From Scatophagus argus (Eukaryota; Chordata; Actinopteri; Scatophagidae), in contig NC_058497.1 of the NCBI RefSeq assembly GCF_020382885.2, positions 16,112,330 to 16,176,329 of the forward strand: 64,000 bases of DNA. The letters run 5' to 3'. Numbering within the stretch: the stretch's first letter is position 1; each line of letters begins with the position of its first letter. Shown here in pieces: positions 1 through 14,662 of the stretch. A program made the translations under genes and the position numbers. The notes under the pieces were generated by a model, which was not told the DNA's origin, did not search any database, and saw only the letters and a list, made by a program, of their open reading frames with translations.

Positions 1-1149
1 GGTGGTAAGCAGAAGGGGGGGGGGGGTATCCTCTTAAGTTGCTTTCACACAGGTTGAAATCTCTGAGTTTTGCTGCCACTGTTTTACCAAGCAGGGGTGG
101 GTGGGGTAAGAGAGAATAAAGCTGACTTATCTTATCAGACGTGAGTGTTTGCGGTGGTCTGGCAGACCGTCAGTCTGAATGGTTGACCGGGCTGCTATAC
201 TATGTTAGACACATTAACCGAGTTGAAGGCCCTAAAAGTGTTTCTAGGAATGTATGTATGGCTGAAGAAGCACCTTGAGTATAATTATGTATAATACAGA
301 GGGGACATTGTTTGTCTGAGGATGTCTGGGCAGTTTCTGAAATGCGAAAATGATTATTTATGATAACTTAAAATGTCCTACTGAAGACAGGCATGGTTTG
401 GAGAAAAAAAATGTCATAGACATAGCAGGTTTAGTAGCTGTTTTGGAGTTGAACTTTGAAAACTTAAAATTTAATTTTGTTAAACACAATTCACACACAA
501 AGCATTTCTTTGAGCGGGTAAAAATCACAGAAAGTGAAGACAGCTTATGCAAAATCAGAATTATACAATTTATTACTGGCCAATTTACCTGAGAGCTCTA
601 ATTACAAAGTGTTAGGGGAGACCTGAAAACATGTATCATAAGGAGACTGGGAATCAGTATGTACTGAAGCCCACACTCAATGAGTTAATACTCGACACAG
701 ATTGTTACAGTATAAATGGTTAAATTAAATCATTGTGATGGCAGTATCCCAGATTTATGCACAAAATGCATAGAGGTGAAGAGGACATTATTTCATTGTG
801 TTTGGCAGCGCTGTAAAATAAAATATTTTTTGGGAAGAAGTTCTTAAAACAATGTAATTTTAATCCTCCCTTCAAATTCTATCAATCAGGCTCCTACTTC
901 TGTTGATTAATGGCATAGTTACAAAATAATCACAACCTCTCTAACAATGTGTAATCCATTAACAATTGTGGATTAAAATGAACAGAAATCAGTGGAATGA
1001 TGATGCCTAATGCTATAAGCTCAAAGCATTTACATGATTGGATTAGCGATCAGTAGCTTGTTTACACTGATTCAGTTCAATGCATAACCCTCTCAAGCCA
1101 CACACACCTTTCCCTTTTATTTGACCCATGTATGTCTCCTCTGTTCCAG
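1..1149 (+). other. six5: six5 intron 1 (3' part)
   Basis: This is non-coding sequence upstream of the six5 exon that starts at 1150. It ends in a pyrimidine-rich acceptor (ctctgttccag). The exon carrying the SIX domain and homeodomain must lie before position 1. The short ORFs here (for example 350-592) show no family resemblance. An AT-rich stretch at about 855-1050 contains clustered homeodomain-type cores and is listed separately. Confidence 0.75.
855..1050. promoter_or_regulatory. candidate homeodomain-site cluster in six5 intron 1
   Basis: Four TAATCC/GGATTA cores lie within 185 bp: 861-866 and 952-957 (TAATCC), 970-975 and 1040-1045 (GGATTA). ATTA/TAAT cores lie between them. TAATCC is the known preferred core of K50 homeodomains such as OTX and PITX. 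That this is an enhancer is inference; no conservation data were available. Confidence 0.3.
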
Positions 1150-3794
1150 TGAGTCTGATGGGAATCACAGCACCGAGGATGAGGCGAGCCCCATGGACGA
1201 CGCCCCTGACAAACCAGAGGAGGCTGCTGGCTCCACAGCGTCCATCATCTCTCTGTCTGCTGTCCCCTGTAGCACAGGAAGCCAGCTCATCCTCAACGGG
1301 TCGGGTGGCTTCCTCACAGCCTCTCAGTCATTACTTCTGAATGGAAATTCCCTGATCTCTAGCGCTGGTGGCGGTGTCATAATTAACGGACTAAGCTTGG
1401 GCGATTGCCAGACAGTCACGCTGAGTCCTGTTGCAGCCAACTCTCCTTTGATACTGAATGGGGCTCAGGTAATAACCAAACCTACTATCAGTGTGCAGCC
1501 TCAGCAAGTAGTTTCTGTACCAGAGCGGGAGGTTTCATCCATGGAGGTCAAGCCAAGCAGTCTTCCAGCAGTCGTTCTTAGCACTAACACCACACCAGTG
1601 TCAAACCCTCCATCCATCATCTCTCCTCCTCTGCAAACCAAGACAGAAAGCGACAGTGCAATGGATTTCATCAGTGTCCCTGATTCAGAAGGCAGCAGCC
1701 AGACAGTATCTTCCTCTGCTTCATCTTTATCTCCCTCCTCACCAACGCTGTCCTCCCCAACCAGTATCCCTTCACTAGTTTTATCACAAAGCACCCAGCA
1801 GCAGGAGTCCCTCGCCCTCAAGGCCTTTATGTCAAATGTGGGCTCGGTAATCTCCAGTGCTACCGGGTCTCTCTCCACTCAGCAAGGCGAATATGTTGTT
1901 TTTACCACTGCTAGCTCCCAGTTAAACCCATGTGGGTCTGTGGTTTCCTCCAGCAACTCCACCCCTCAGGTCTTCTCTCTGCCCCAGGTTGTGCCTTCCA
2001 TTCAGGGGATACCAGTATCCCAGCTGGTCCAGCACTCTTCAGGTGCCCAGGTGAGCCAGTGCCCTCAGTTGGTCCCAGTGTCTCCCCTCACGTCACCAGC
2101 TCCTCAGTTCCAAAGCCAGACATTGAACACAGGCAACAGACTGGTGCAACAGCAGCAGGATGCTTCAACAAGTCTACCTGAAGTTGCCACGACTATAGTC
2201 TCTGTTTCACAGCTGAGCAACAGTCAGCTCCCACAGCGAACACCACACCAACTGGGAGACCAAACCACAAACTCCACGGCGAGCAAAATCCAGGCACCAC
2301 AGGTTATTTCCATCTCTTCCGCGACGCAAGTTGTCCCGGGGCCCCAAGCAAAAGGGACCACGCCGGCACAGTTAGTCCCCCTGTCCATGCCTCAACTGGT
2401 CCCAGTGTCCCCCATTCAAACATCATCAACCATCTCTTTCCCACAAGTAGTACCTGCCAGTCCTTCGCTCTCCATCCCCTCTGCTGGAGTACCTGTACAG
2501 ATCCTGACTTCAGGCCCCGCAGCTGCAGGGGTCTCACAGGGCCCTCTTAGGATAAACCAGTTGAGGCCCATTCAGAATGTGGGTCCCTCAGCCAGTGTGG
2601 CCCCTGGTGTGCAGCTCCTCAACTCCGGCATCATTCAGCTGCCCTCTGCTCCTCCAGGTACACTGAATTTTAAGAGATGTTTTTCAAATTTAGAAAGTGG
2701 CTCAGTAGCATTTTTTGAGACTTGATTAAGTATTTTCCTAATTTCTTAATCAAAATTTCCATTATTTTCTGACATTATATAGACTAAGGGACTAAAATAG
2801 ACAATAATCAGCAATGAGAATAACAGTTAGATTCAAGTTTGTGTATTAATGTTTATTTGTTGTTATTTATTTGGAAAGGAACTAGATTTTTCGATCTCAA
2901 TATGGCAGCTGTTTAATCATTTGACTTTTTTGTAATATTGATGGTACGAACTACTTTTTCTTTTCAAAACCAGTTATAGACATTGATGAAATATTTTAGG
3001 ACTGGAACTGTAAACACATCCCGAGTTGTTGTCGTCAATCTGTCCAACATCTATGGAGTTGATATTGATTGACATCTTGTCTTGCTGCCCCTCATGTTTG
3101 AACGATGTAATTTATCACCACTGCAGGTAACCTTCTCATCGGTGGAAGCCCCTACCTGAGTGTCCAGCAAGGCAAGCTGATTCTGACTATCCCTGCAGGC
3201 ATTCAACTCGCCAGTTTGCCCCTGAAACCAGTCCCGGAGGCTTCATCCACCTCTCTTAATGGAGTGAGTCCAGCTCTCACGCCTTCCAACCCTCCTGTAG
3301 CCTCCCAGCCTTCAACCACCTCGGGCCCAACCCCCATTGGCCTCACATCGTCTCCCCTAAACTTCATTAACTCATCTCCACCGTACTGTGCTCCAGAGAC
3401 TGGGACACCTGTCATCCCCTCACCTCATACGCTGGACCATTCAGTCACCCCCACAACGCCAAACACTCTTACTCCAGAAAGTATGCTTACCTTCAGTCCC
3501 ATGTACAGTGGTGTGACATCTAACACCCAGCTGTCCCAACCAGCCTGGAGCCCTGTGCCCCTCTCCACTTCAGCTAGTCTAACTTTGTTTGATGTCCGCG
3601 GCAAGGGGGACCTCCCAGTAGACCCGGCTTTGTTGGGACTACCTGGAGGAGAGTCGCTGCTTCTGGGAAGCCCCTCACCAGAGCAGGATGTGGAAGCCAA
3701 CTCAGCACTGGGGAATCCACAGGAGATTGATGGGGACTCCAAGATTCTCACTCAGCTCCAGTCCGTCCCTGTGGATGATGAGCTGGGCTTGTAG
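1150..3794 (+). CDS. six5: SIX homeobox 5 (six5), C-terminal exons only
   Basis: Two coding exons are visible: 1150-2657 and 3127-3794, with the stop codon TAG at 3792-3794. Exon 2 opens inside the codon before ESDGNHSTEDE, the sequence that follows the homeodomain in SIX4/5 proteins. It ends in phase 1 at PSAPPG|. Exon 3 resumes with GNLLIGGSPYLSVQQGK. The visible part, about 725 residues, is rich in Ser, Pro, Gln and Val, as in SIX4/5 activation regions. It ends with ILTQLQSVPVDDELGL, a family-type C-terminus. The SIX domain and homeodomain lie outside the window. SIX5 is a nuclear transcription factor of the PAX-SIX-EYA-DACH network acting in eye, muscle and kidney. six5 is preferred over six4 because qpctl is nearby, as on human 19q13.32. 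Translation past 2657 is intron and stops at 2725. Confidence 0.88.
2658..3126 (+). other. six5: six5 intron 2 with an old repeat fragment
   Basis: A GTACAC donor at 2658 and a ccactgcag acceptor ending at 3126 keep the frame. About 2762-2830 (ttttctgacattatataga, then gactaaaatagacaataatc) resembles one end of a dispersed teleost repeat. Another part of that repeat family is at 18045-18240. Confidence 0.7.
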
Positions 3795-6669
3795 TCTGTT
3801 TACGTTGCTAGTTGGCAACCTCAAGTCTCAACAACAGTAATGATGAAACATACAGTAGGTTACAGACTATGTTTTATATCCCACATCACCAATCCTATAA
3901 GACCTAACTGTCTTTTACAATATGTTTATATAAAACAGTGCTCTACTGCAGGACTAATAAAGGCCTATTTTATTTCATCTTATCTCATGAGGGCCCGATA
4001 GCACGGTTGTAGCAGGCACTTTTGAGATAACTCCTCTATAGCTCTATTTTACATGGCCACAATATTCTTCTGGGTTTTGTCTTAGAATTTTTACTGAAAT
4101 CCGTATGTGCCTTTCCTGATTCACCAGATCCAAACCGAAGAACTAACGGATTATTCTGTGTGGCTCAGTTACACTTTTCTTTTTTTTGTAAGACTATAGT
4201 ATGCCAGGCATTATAGCTTATTATAGCCACATTCTGCCGCTGAGCAGGTTCAACTTTATTTGGAAAAGATGCCTGGGGTTTTTAGCTGGCAGTACAATTA
4301 GTTTGCTGTGGATCCACAGTAACTATATACCCAACTATCTGGCAAGGGCATAAACCTAGAAATACGAGGATGGCCTGCCTGTCCCGAACTCTTCTGGATG
4401 ATTCTGGATGTCCTTTCTTTTGTTTTGTTTTTTATTGTCAGCACTCAAGGGTTATAGTGAAGATTTTATTCTTCATAAATGGACCTGAGTTGGGTTGAGT
4501 TGAGTTTTATGTTAAATCTTTGAAATTCTTTTTTCCCCCCAACCTTTATTTCGTCATCGCTCAATGGACTATAAAACCGTATTTTATTAGAACATGTTAC
4601 TGAAGTCTGGCTTGGAACATGCAGCCAAACTTAATTTTTATCAGTAAACTGTTTTAATTTACTTAATGCAGTTTTCAAGTGTGAATGCTGCCCTCGTACT
4701 ACAAGTATAACACAGGAAATAAAAGGGTCTGTACTCTATGCAATGCATGTTTAGTTCTTCATAGGACACTATGTGGCACAATGGCTGAACTGAAAAGCCA
4801 ATACACTTGGGAGATGAGGACAAAGCTTTTCAATAATGAACTATTAATTAATGCATGACAATGCATTACACTAAAATGTTTGCTGTCATCCAGTGTAGTT
4901 ATATTTTTCTTCGTCAAATGCATCCAAAATCTCTGTTTGCTGATGTTGACAAGTGCCTTATTGTAAAGCTTACGAATTTGATATTTTTGTTAAGAAAATG
5001 TTTTTACTTTTTACACAGTTTTACAGTTGCTATATACCCAATGAAATTTTGGGATTGACTTCGTGGACTTTTTTTTTGAATACCCACATTCTGTGTCTGT
5101 TTGATCTCGATGGAAACATAATGTGACCTTGTTGGTTTCACGGTCACAGCAATAGCTCCTTTTTTTTTTTTTGTATATTTTGCACCTTTCACTCACACAA
5201 TGTTTACGCTGCGCTGCCATGTTGACAGTGGTTGGACTCATATTCTGTTCTGAAATTTTCTCTCTTAATTGGACCTTAATAATTCCCCCTTAACAAAATG
5301 TCTAATGACGTAAATCATATAACAGGACACTGATTTCCTGATGAAATATGTCATAAATTGTTTGAACAGCTCCTTCAGTTTTAGCCTGAAAATGCCCGTA
5401 TGCATATGACCTTTCCACTGTCACAACACAGGTAGTGGTCAAACCTTTGGCCAATTATGGTACATAAAAATACACTTCAGTGTCTCATGTAGTTAAAATA
5501 ATGGCCTTTGTGTGTGTGTTTTTGTTTTGTTTTTTTTTAAAATCAATATGTTTGTTGTTTGTCTTTTTTGTACATTTAATCTATTTAAAGCATGTATCAT
5601 CAGTTTCTAGTTTTATCTGAAAGGCAAGTGAGTCCTTGTGGAAGAACACAGATAGGAAATGATATTCATTTTCATTGGAAGGTCACATTGTGGTGCAAGC
5701 TGAGGTTTTACACTCTTAGACTACAAGTGTTAAATCAATTTTAATGGCAGGTAGGTCATTTTGAAACACACTAGGTCACCCCCTGATGATAAAGGTCATT
5801 GTTTCCATTGGAATTTGGGTAGATAGTTAAATGGCATGGACAAATCAATTTTAGTTTCAATTTTACTTACTTACTTTAAATTAGTTAGGGATAAAGGGAA
5901 ATGTGTCCTATATGTAAAACATGGTTACCTGCATTTGTTTGTATGAGCCATTTCTTACCAAAGTATGTAGACATTGAAGCCCCTAGGGGCTTTCGCACAT
6001 TTGTAGCCCTGTTTGCTTGTAGCCTGGGATACGATTTCACTCTCTCCTGCCTGACACATAATGTATATGACTACAGATGTAACCAAAGATAATGTATTTT
6101 GATCAACTTTTTTGATAGTTTTGAAAGGGATGATTTGTGTCTGTCATCCATATTTCTTGTTTTCTCAATTTTGTATTCAAATTCATTCTATTTTTTATAT
6201 TACATAATATTGTAATAAACTACATTTACAAAAAGGGTTGGGTTTCATTATGACACTAAGTATCAGATGATTTTGCTTCTGATTTGCTAAGAAAATTTTA
6301 TTCAAATGTGTTGTCTTTCCGAATGGCAAAACCATCATGCTTTCTCTCCGCTGAAGAGTTCAGAATGTGAGGCTGTGCATGCATGTGCTTGCACAAGACA
6401 AGGAGGGATGTATAATGTGTTGTTATAACCCTGATGGGCTCAGGTTACCTGTGATGCGTTTCCATCAGGGACATGATGGGTCTAGATAAACACATGCATG
6501 TTCACTTAGGTTTTGTTCCTCCACAGACAAACCACAATGCTCCCCAGAGGCTACAGCTCTCTCCATCTGAAACTTTATAGAGGCTGTTAGGAGATCTTTT
6601 CAAAAAGACGCTGGTTCAACTTACATCTCAGGAATTCCTGGGCCGCGGGGCCATCCTGTTCCTACAGCA
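3795..6669 (+). other. six5 3'UTR and six5-six9 intergenic region
   Basis: There is no coding sequence here. Possible polyadenylation signals AATAAA on the + strand lie at 3956-3961, 4718-4723 and 6214-6219. I cannot tell which is used. The sequence is AT-rich with T-runs and short meaningless ORFs. Upstream of six9 the region at about 6530-6669 is less AT-rich and ends in ttcctacag two bases before the six9 ATG. That could be a splice acceptor joining a 5'UTR exon to the first six9 coding exon. Confidence 0.6.
3956..3961 (+). terminator. six5: candidate poly(A) signal of six5
   Basis: AATAAA lies 162 bp after the six5 stop codon, in the context ggactaataaaggcc. Further AATAAA hexamers at 4718 and 6214 would give longer 3'UTRs. 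Confidence 0.4.
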
Positions 6670-8682
6670 ATGATCTTCACAGCAGAGCAGGTGGCTTGTG
6701 TGTGCGAGGTCCTTCTGCAGAGTGGCCGCATGGACCGACTTTCCGGCTTCCTCCGCACTCTTCCTCCTCCTTCCCTCTCCTCCTCCTCCTCCCCTTCTCC
6801 TTGCCCTGGGGAGCTAGAGAGTGTGCTGAGGGCTAAAGCTGCAGTGGCCTTTCACCAGGGCCGCTTCGCCGACCTCTACGCTCTGCTGGAGGGTTTCCCC
6901 TTCTCCCCTCACAGCCAACCACTCCTGCAGCAGCTCTGGATCAGAGCCCACTACACAGAGGCTGAGAGGCAGAGGGGCAGGCCCCTGGGAGCTGTGGGGA
7001 AGTATCGCGTAAGGAGAAAGTTTCCTCTACCACACACCATCTGGGACGGAGAGGAGACCAGCTACTGCTTCAAGGTGGACAAGATCCTGTGTTATTTTAA
7101 ACTAAATTAGTTTATTTATCTCTCTGGTACATGCTACGTTGTAAGAGACATTGCGTTTACTGGACTTAGCTATCAATGATCAATGCACATTTACTTGAGT
7201 ACTATACTTACTGTAAGTACAGTTATATGGTTCTTATATTACTTCTATCACATTTCAAGGGGAAGTATTGTACTCTCTACTAAACTTAATTTCTTTTTTA
7301 ATATTTAATTAACTTACTTAAAATGACAGGCATTCAGTCCTCCTCTAAAATATCAATATCTGTTATACATTATCACACACACATACAGCACTTTGGTATT
7401 ACTATTTTTTTTTTACTTTATTTAAGCATCTGATTTGACTATTTTTTCATTACTGGGCTTAAGTTAATTCAGCCTAGATACTTTAAAACAATATTTTCGT
7501 TTTAACAGGCTACATTCAAATCTTGACTTTACCACATACTGTAAGTTACCCCTTTAACTACCAGTAAACTAAAGATGTAGCTGCGGTTCATATTTATTTA
7601 TTAATTCTTTATTTTAACAGCATTCAGGCTTGACTATTTACTTAACATCATAACAGGAGAAATCACGGAGTATGCTTAGGGAGTGGTACCGGCAGAAACC
7701 TTATCCCTCTACCCGGGAGAAGATGGAGCTTGCAACGGCCACCGGCCTGACGACCACACAGGTCAGCAACTGGTTCAAGAACCGCAGGCAGAGAGACCGA
7801 ACCACGTACGTTACTGGGTTAGTACAGGCCCCGCCGGTCTCCCCATGTTTTATTATGATAATTTAATGATCTTCAACTTCGACTTTAGTTTTTTTTTGTT
7901 TGTTTTTTGCAAAAATAATGAGACGACACGACTTTAACAGCATTCTCACGGGAGAAACAAATTTAAAAACAACTGAATCTGGACTTACCAAAACCACTCG
8001 GAGCGGATGGATACACGCTGCCTTACTAACCGTTGGGGATTATTCTTGCGTGATAAACAAGTATAATTCACAGCTAATTAAGTCATTTGTTAGAGGAGTA
8101 ACAGTGTTCATACACCTCATGTAGTTTAACCTACTTTTAAATTATAACAAATTGATAAAATGCACGAGGTTTGTTGACCGCGGAGTGATACGAGGAGTGA
8201 TTCAGACCTAATTACAATCAAGCACAAACAATGCGTATTGTCTCCACAGCTGAGTAGATAAGAAAGACGATTTATCATTTTCGGGTAAACCAATTAAAAT
8301 TATTAACATTAATACAGAAATATCTGTTTTAGTTCATGTGAAAAGACCAGGATAAAGAAATAGTTCTAATGATTTGGCAGCAAAAACTGGAAGTTGTGAT
8401 TTTCTTTTTTTTAAACTCCCTGTTGCACACGTTGTCTTATTTTATTCCTTACATTTAACATCGGCGCCCCCTTGTGGTTAAATTGAGATATGATGTCAGG
8501 TTTAACAGTTGGTATTAGACTTTCGCCATGTATCACAATCGCTGATGCTGTTCATCTCTTCATTCAGTTTCCACATAGCTTGCTCTGGAGGAGCCTCAGG
8601 AGACGTCTACCCTTCATTTGACGACTTTTCACCTCCAGGCCATCCACCTCCACCTCTCTCTCACCCACCACCTGCTCTATGA
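6670..8682 (+). CDS. six9: six9-like SIX1/2-type homeobox gene
   Basis: Three exons are proposed: 6670-7074, 7657-7805 and 8568-8682 (TGA). They join in frame to 222 residues. Residues 1-105 form a SIX domain ([19 protein letters not shown] ... [14 protein letters not shown]), interrupted by a Pro/Ser-rich loop at about residues 32-46. Residues about 107-184 form the homeodomain, from [15 protein letters not shown] to [13 protein letters not shown], with the K50 lysine of SIX factors. [19 protein letters not shown] and [15 protein letters not shown] are nearly identical to SIX1/2, so this is not a SIX4/5 copy. Zebrafish six9 is the best match I know of. The first intron interrupts the homeodomain after SYCFK. 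The tail after the homeodomain is only about 38 residues and contains [14 protein letters not shown], which recalls the EEFSPP motif of SIX1/2. The start fits the SIX domain but lacks the few residues that precede it in SIX1/2. The product should be a DNA-binding partner of EYA. Confidence 0.82.
7183..7340. repeat. degenerate teleost repeat, 'tacttgagtact' family
   Basis: Inside six9 intron 1 the sequence tacttgagtactatactta, followed by ggggaagtattgtactctc, matches my memory of an abundant teleost dispersed repeat. Related copies are at 13540-13930 and 15370-15610. The rest of the intron to 7650 is AT-rich and may hold more of the same element. Confidence 0.5.
7806..8567 (+). other. six9: six9 intron 2
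   Basis: A GTACGT donor follows the homeodomain codons and the acceptor is cttcattcag. Within it I see AT-rich sequence with no recognisable element. Confidence 0.65.
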
Positions 8683-9611
8683 CACATCGTTTGATTGCCC
8701 AACGTTTTCTAACTGCTATTGCTTGGTTGTTCCTTGTCATTCAGAATGACTGTTTCTTGTTGTGCTACCTCCTGTGCTTCCTGAAAGAAAAGTCTATGTT
8801 CTGTGTCAGTAAAACAAACAAATGAACATGATTTAGCAGATACTGTCCTGTGACTTAAACATATGTAAAAATAAATAAATAAATAAAAAAGAGCACACAA
8901 TCATCATATATCACAGTCATGTTCATGTGTTCATCCACACTTTGGAGGGTGTACTCACTCAACACACACCCATAATAACATCATTGCACTGACACAAAAT
9001 GTGTAGCATGGCCATATAATATAGATAGCAATAATAACAGCAGGCTGTAAGGCCAAGAGGATCCTCACTCCAGTGAAGGTAAAGTCAACAGAATAATTCA
9101 CAGATATGACCTGGTTGTCCTTCACCATTGTCACTGTATAAACAGTATTAAAAGCAGCTCAGAGAGCTGTGTACAAAGTCTGTCTTTAAGAAGAAAGTAG
9201 TGCAACCCAGTCATATTAACAGGGTGAACAAATGCTACAACTATGATTTTTTTTTTCCACAGGAATGAAGCAAAAAGAAAAAAAAAACTGATTCACAGAC
9301 TTTCCTAAATGATCCTCCAGTACCAAGATCTACTAGATTTAAGTCTCTTTGTGTTCACGTCACATACCCAGACTGGTCAGACAATGAGACTAGTCAGTCC
9401 AATGGGGCCAAGCCTTTGGTAAAATGCAGCACAGTTCAGTTAAGTTCACCAGGTTCCTCTTTTGTGCTTTTGGGTCCAATTCATGCTGGTCATCCAGCAA
9501 TTATTTGTGCACAACAGCACTTGTCCTCCAGTAAAGGGTCAAAAGGTGAACGTTCCTTCATGTCTTCAACTGCGTGGACAATCACCACAAACGTTTGTCA
9601 GAGTTTGTTGT
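8683..9611. other. six9-qpctl convergent intergenic region
   Basis: This holds the 3' flanks of two convergent genes. A + strand run of overlapping AATAAA units at about 8869-8886 is the likely six9 poly(A) signal. No clear AATAAA for qpctl was seen on the minus strand. The small ORFs here show no family features. Confidence 0.55.
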
Positions 9612-12879
<3,268 letters not shown>

Positions 12880-14662
12880 GACTGAGAGATACCGTGTGTC
12901 TGCACTGTCAACCAGCTAGTCCTAACAGTTACGTGTCCAAACTGACTTGGGGAGCGTGTAGGAGGGGAATCTCACACAGGAAGTCGAGGAGGATCGCTCT
13001 GAACTGAGGCACTCTGGAGGAAAACAAGCACAGTCTGTTGGTCCGTAGTACCGTTTCAACAGGACGATCCATCCTTCGCATCGGATAGTCTGCCTTTTGA
13101 GGTCCAGATCTCCGGTCTCTTTGGAAGCATGGTTGGCTTTATGGACGCTTTGTCGAAGTTAATCCACGATACAATATAATTTCCACAGACTCGCATTCAT
13201 TCTGTTTAAAGCTAGCTTCCGCCGGTTAGTGAGCAGCAGCTGTTAGCTGACGATGAACTGGTTTCCATCCGCCAACAGCGACTAATGAGAAAAACTGTTA
13301 AAAACTGCGCACGTTGCAAACTTGTCAAAACTCTTCTGGTGCTGTAGTCCATATAAAAATGGAAATAGTTTACACGGTCTCCTCTCTGGTTATGTGGCGT
13401 AACTTCTTTTAGGTTTTTAATATTGGTGGCAAACAGCGTTGTGGTGCGCGACCGCCACCGGCTGGACGAATGTTGGAACTACAGTAAATGCCATTTAATA
13501 CAAGATGCTTGCAGTGTTGGCAAGCAGCAATGTACATGCGCACACCAAGTACTCCAGTTAAGTACAGTTTAAGGTACTTGTACTTTATTTCAGTATTTCC
13601 ATTTCATGCTACATTATATTTCTTCTCCACTTCATTTCATAGCTAAATACTGAACATCAACTCCACTGCTTTCATTTGAAGGCTTTGAATCTAATTACTA
13701 GTTCCTTTACAGAATGAGATTATGATACAAAATACAATCAACAGGTAATTGTGATTTATTGTTATGGATTAAACTACCAAGCAGTGTTTAAAGAACTTAT
13801 AATTACTCACATTTTTACCAGCTGCAACATATAAGTGATGTATGTGTCATTTAATTAGGTTATAATCCAGTTATACGAAGAGACACTCTACATAAGTACT
13901 GTTACTTTTTTAAGTATATTTTGATGTATATTTTCATATGTCATCTGATGGGCTGCCATGTCTTTCCAATATGATTTTTTGTTTTGTTTTGATCTATAGA
14001 CCTATATGATTAACATGTGCATTAAATATCTGCAATAAGTGTTGCACCAACTACGTTTTAAATAAACTTGATTCTAACCTTCCTTTTCCCACAAACACTC
14101 GTCCAAATTATTGCCTCATTCTCCTATTTTTACTTCTCGGCTTGCTTTAGATTTCAGAAATGTTTAATCTGACGATTTGCCTGGGGATGTATGTGTAAAA
14201 ACAATCCAGAAATGATGGCTTAATCCAGCAAAATGAGTAAGAACATAGACTCAGTACTTCCGTGTACCCTACGTGAAAGATAAATGGCAATCTTGCGTCA
14301 AGTCTAAACAAAACAAAATTGGTTTTGTAACCTACTTTCCCTTCCCGCCAGATTTTCATCCGGGAAAATGAGCGGAAAAGGAAGTTGAACATTCTAAACT
14401 GTTGCTATTGGCCCTCAGATGTAAAGTCCCGCGTTTTCTTCGTGCTGATTGGTCAAAACACTTGTCCATCTCTTCTCACGGTAGTTACGCCTTCCGTACA
14501 AATGCAACGTTAGCGGGGTTTTTGGGAGTCATTCGCGCTTTCACTTCAGAGACCAGGCAAAGTTTGTGTCCGGTCGCACATTTTGACACTGAGCAGGACA
14601 TAAACTTATCGCTGGACAGCTGCTGTTTTCTCCAGAGACGAGTAACAACATACTCTGCCAGC
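12880..14662. promoter_or_regulatory. divergent promoter region of qpctl and rrm1
   Basis: The two start codons lie 1783 bp apart on opposite strands. Near rrm1 I see an E2F-like TTCCCGCC at 14342-14349, TCCCGCG at 14427-14433, and inverted CCAAT boxes (ATTGG) at 14407-14411 and 14448-14452. No TATA box stands out. This fits the known G1/S control of RRM1. The sequence just upstream of qpctl at about 12880-13270 is moderately GC-rich. A repeat at 13540-13930 separates the two ends, so there may be two promoters rather than one shared core. Confidence 0.55.
13540..13930. repeat. dispersed teleost repeat, 'tacttgtactttatttcagt' family
   Basis: Phrases such as aggtacttgtactttattt, agtatttccatttcatgct, ttaaactaccaagcagtg and accagctgcaacatataag run in the order I remember for an abundant percomorph dispersed repeat. 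It sits between the two promoters. I do not know its transposon class. Confidence 0.6.

Noticed and set aside
1121..1149. Using the ATG at 1121 as a six5 start
   Set aside because: The bases before 1150 form a clear acceptor (ctctgttccag), and ESDGNHSTEDE is normally internal in SIX4/5 proteins.
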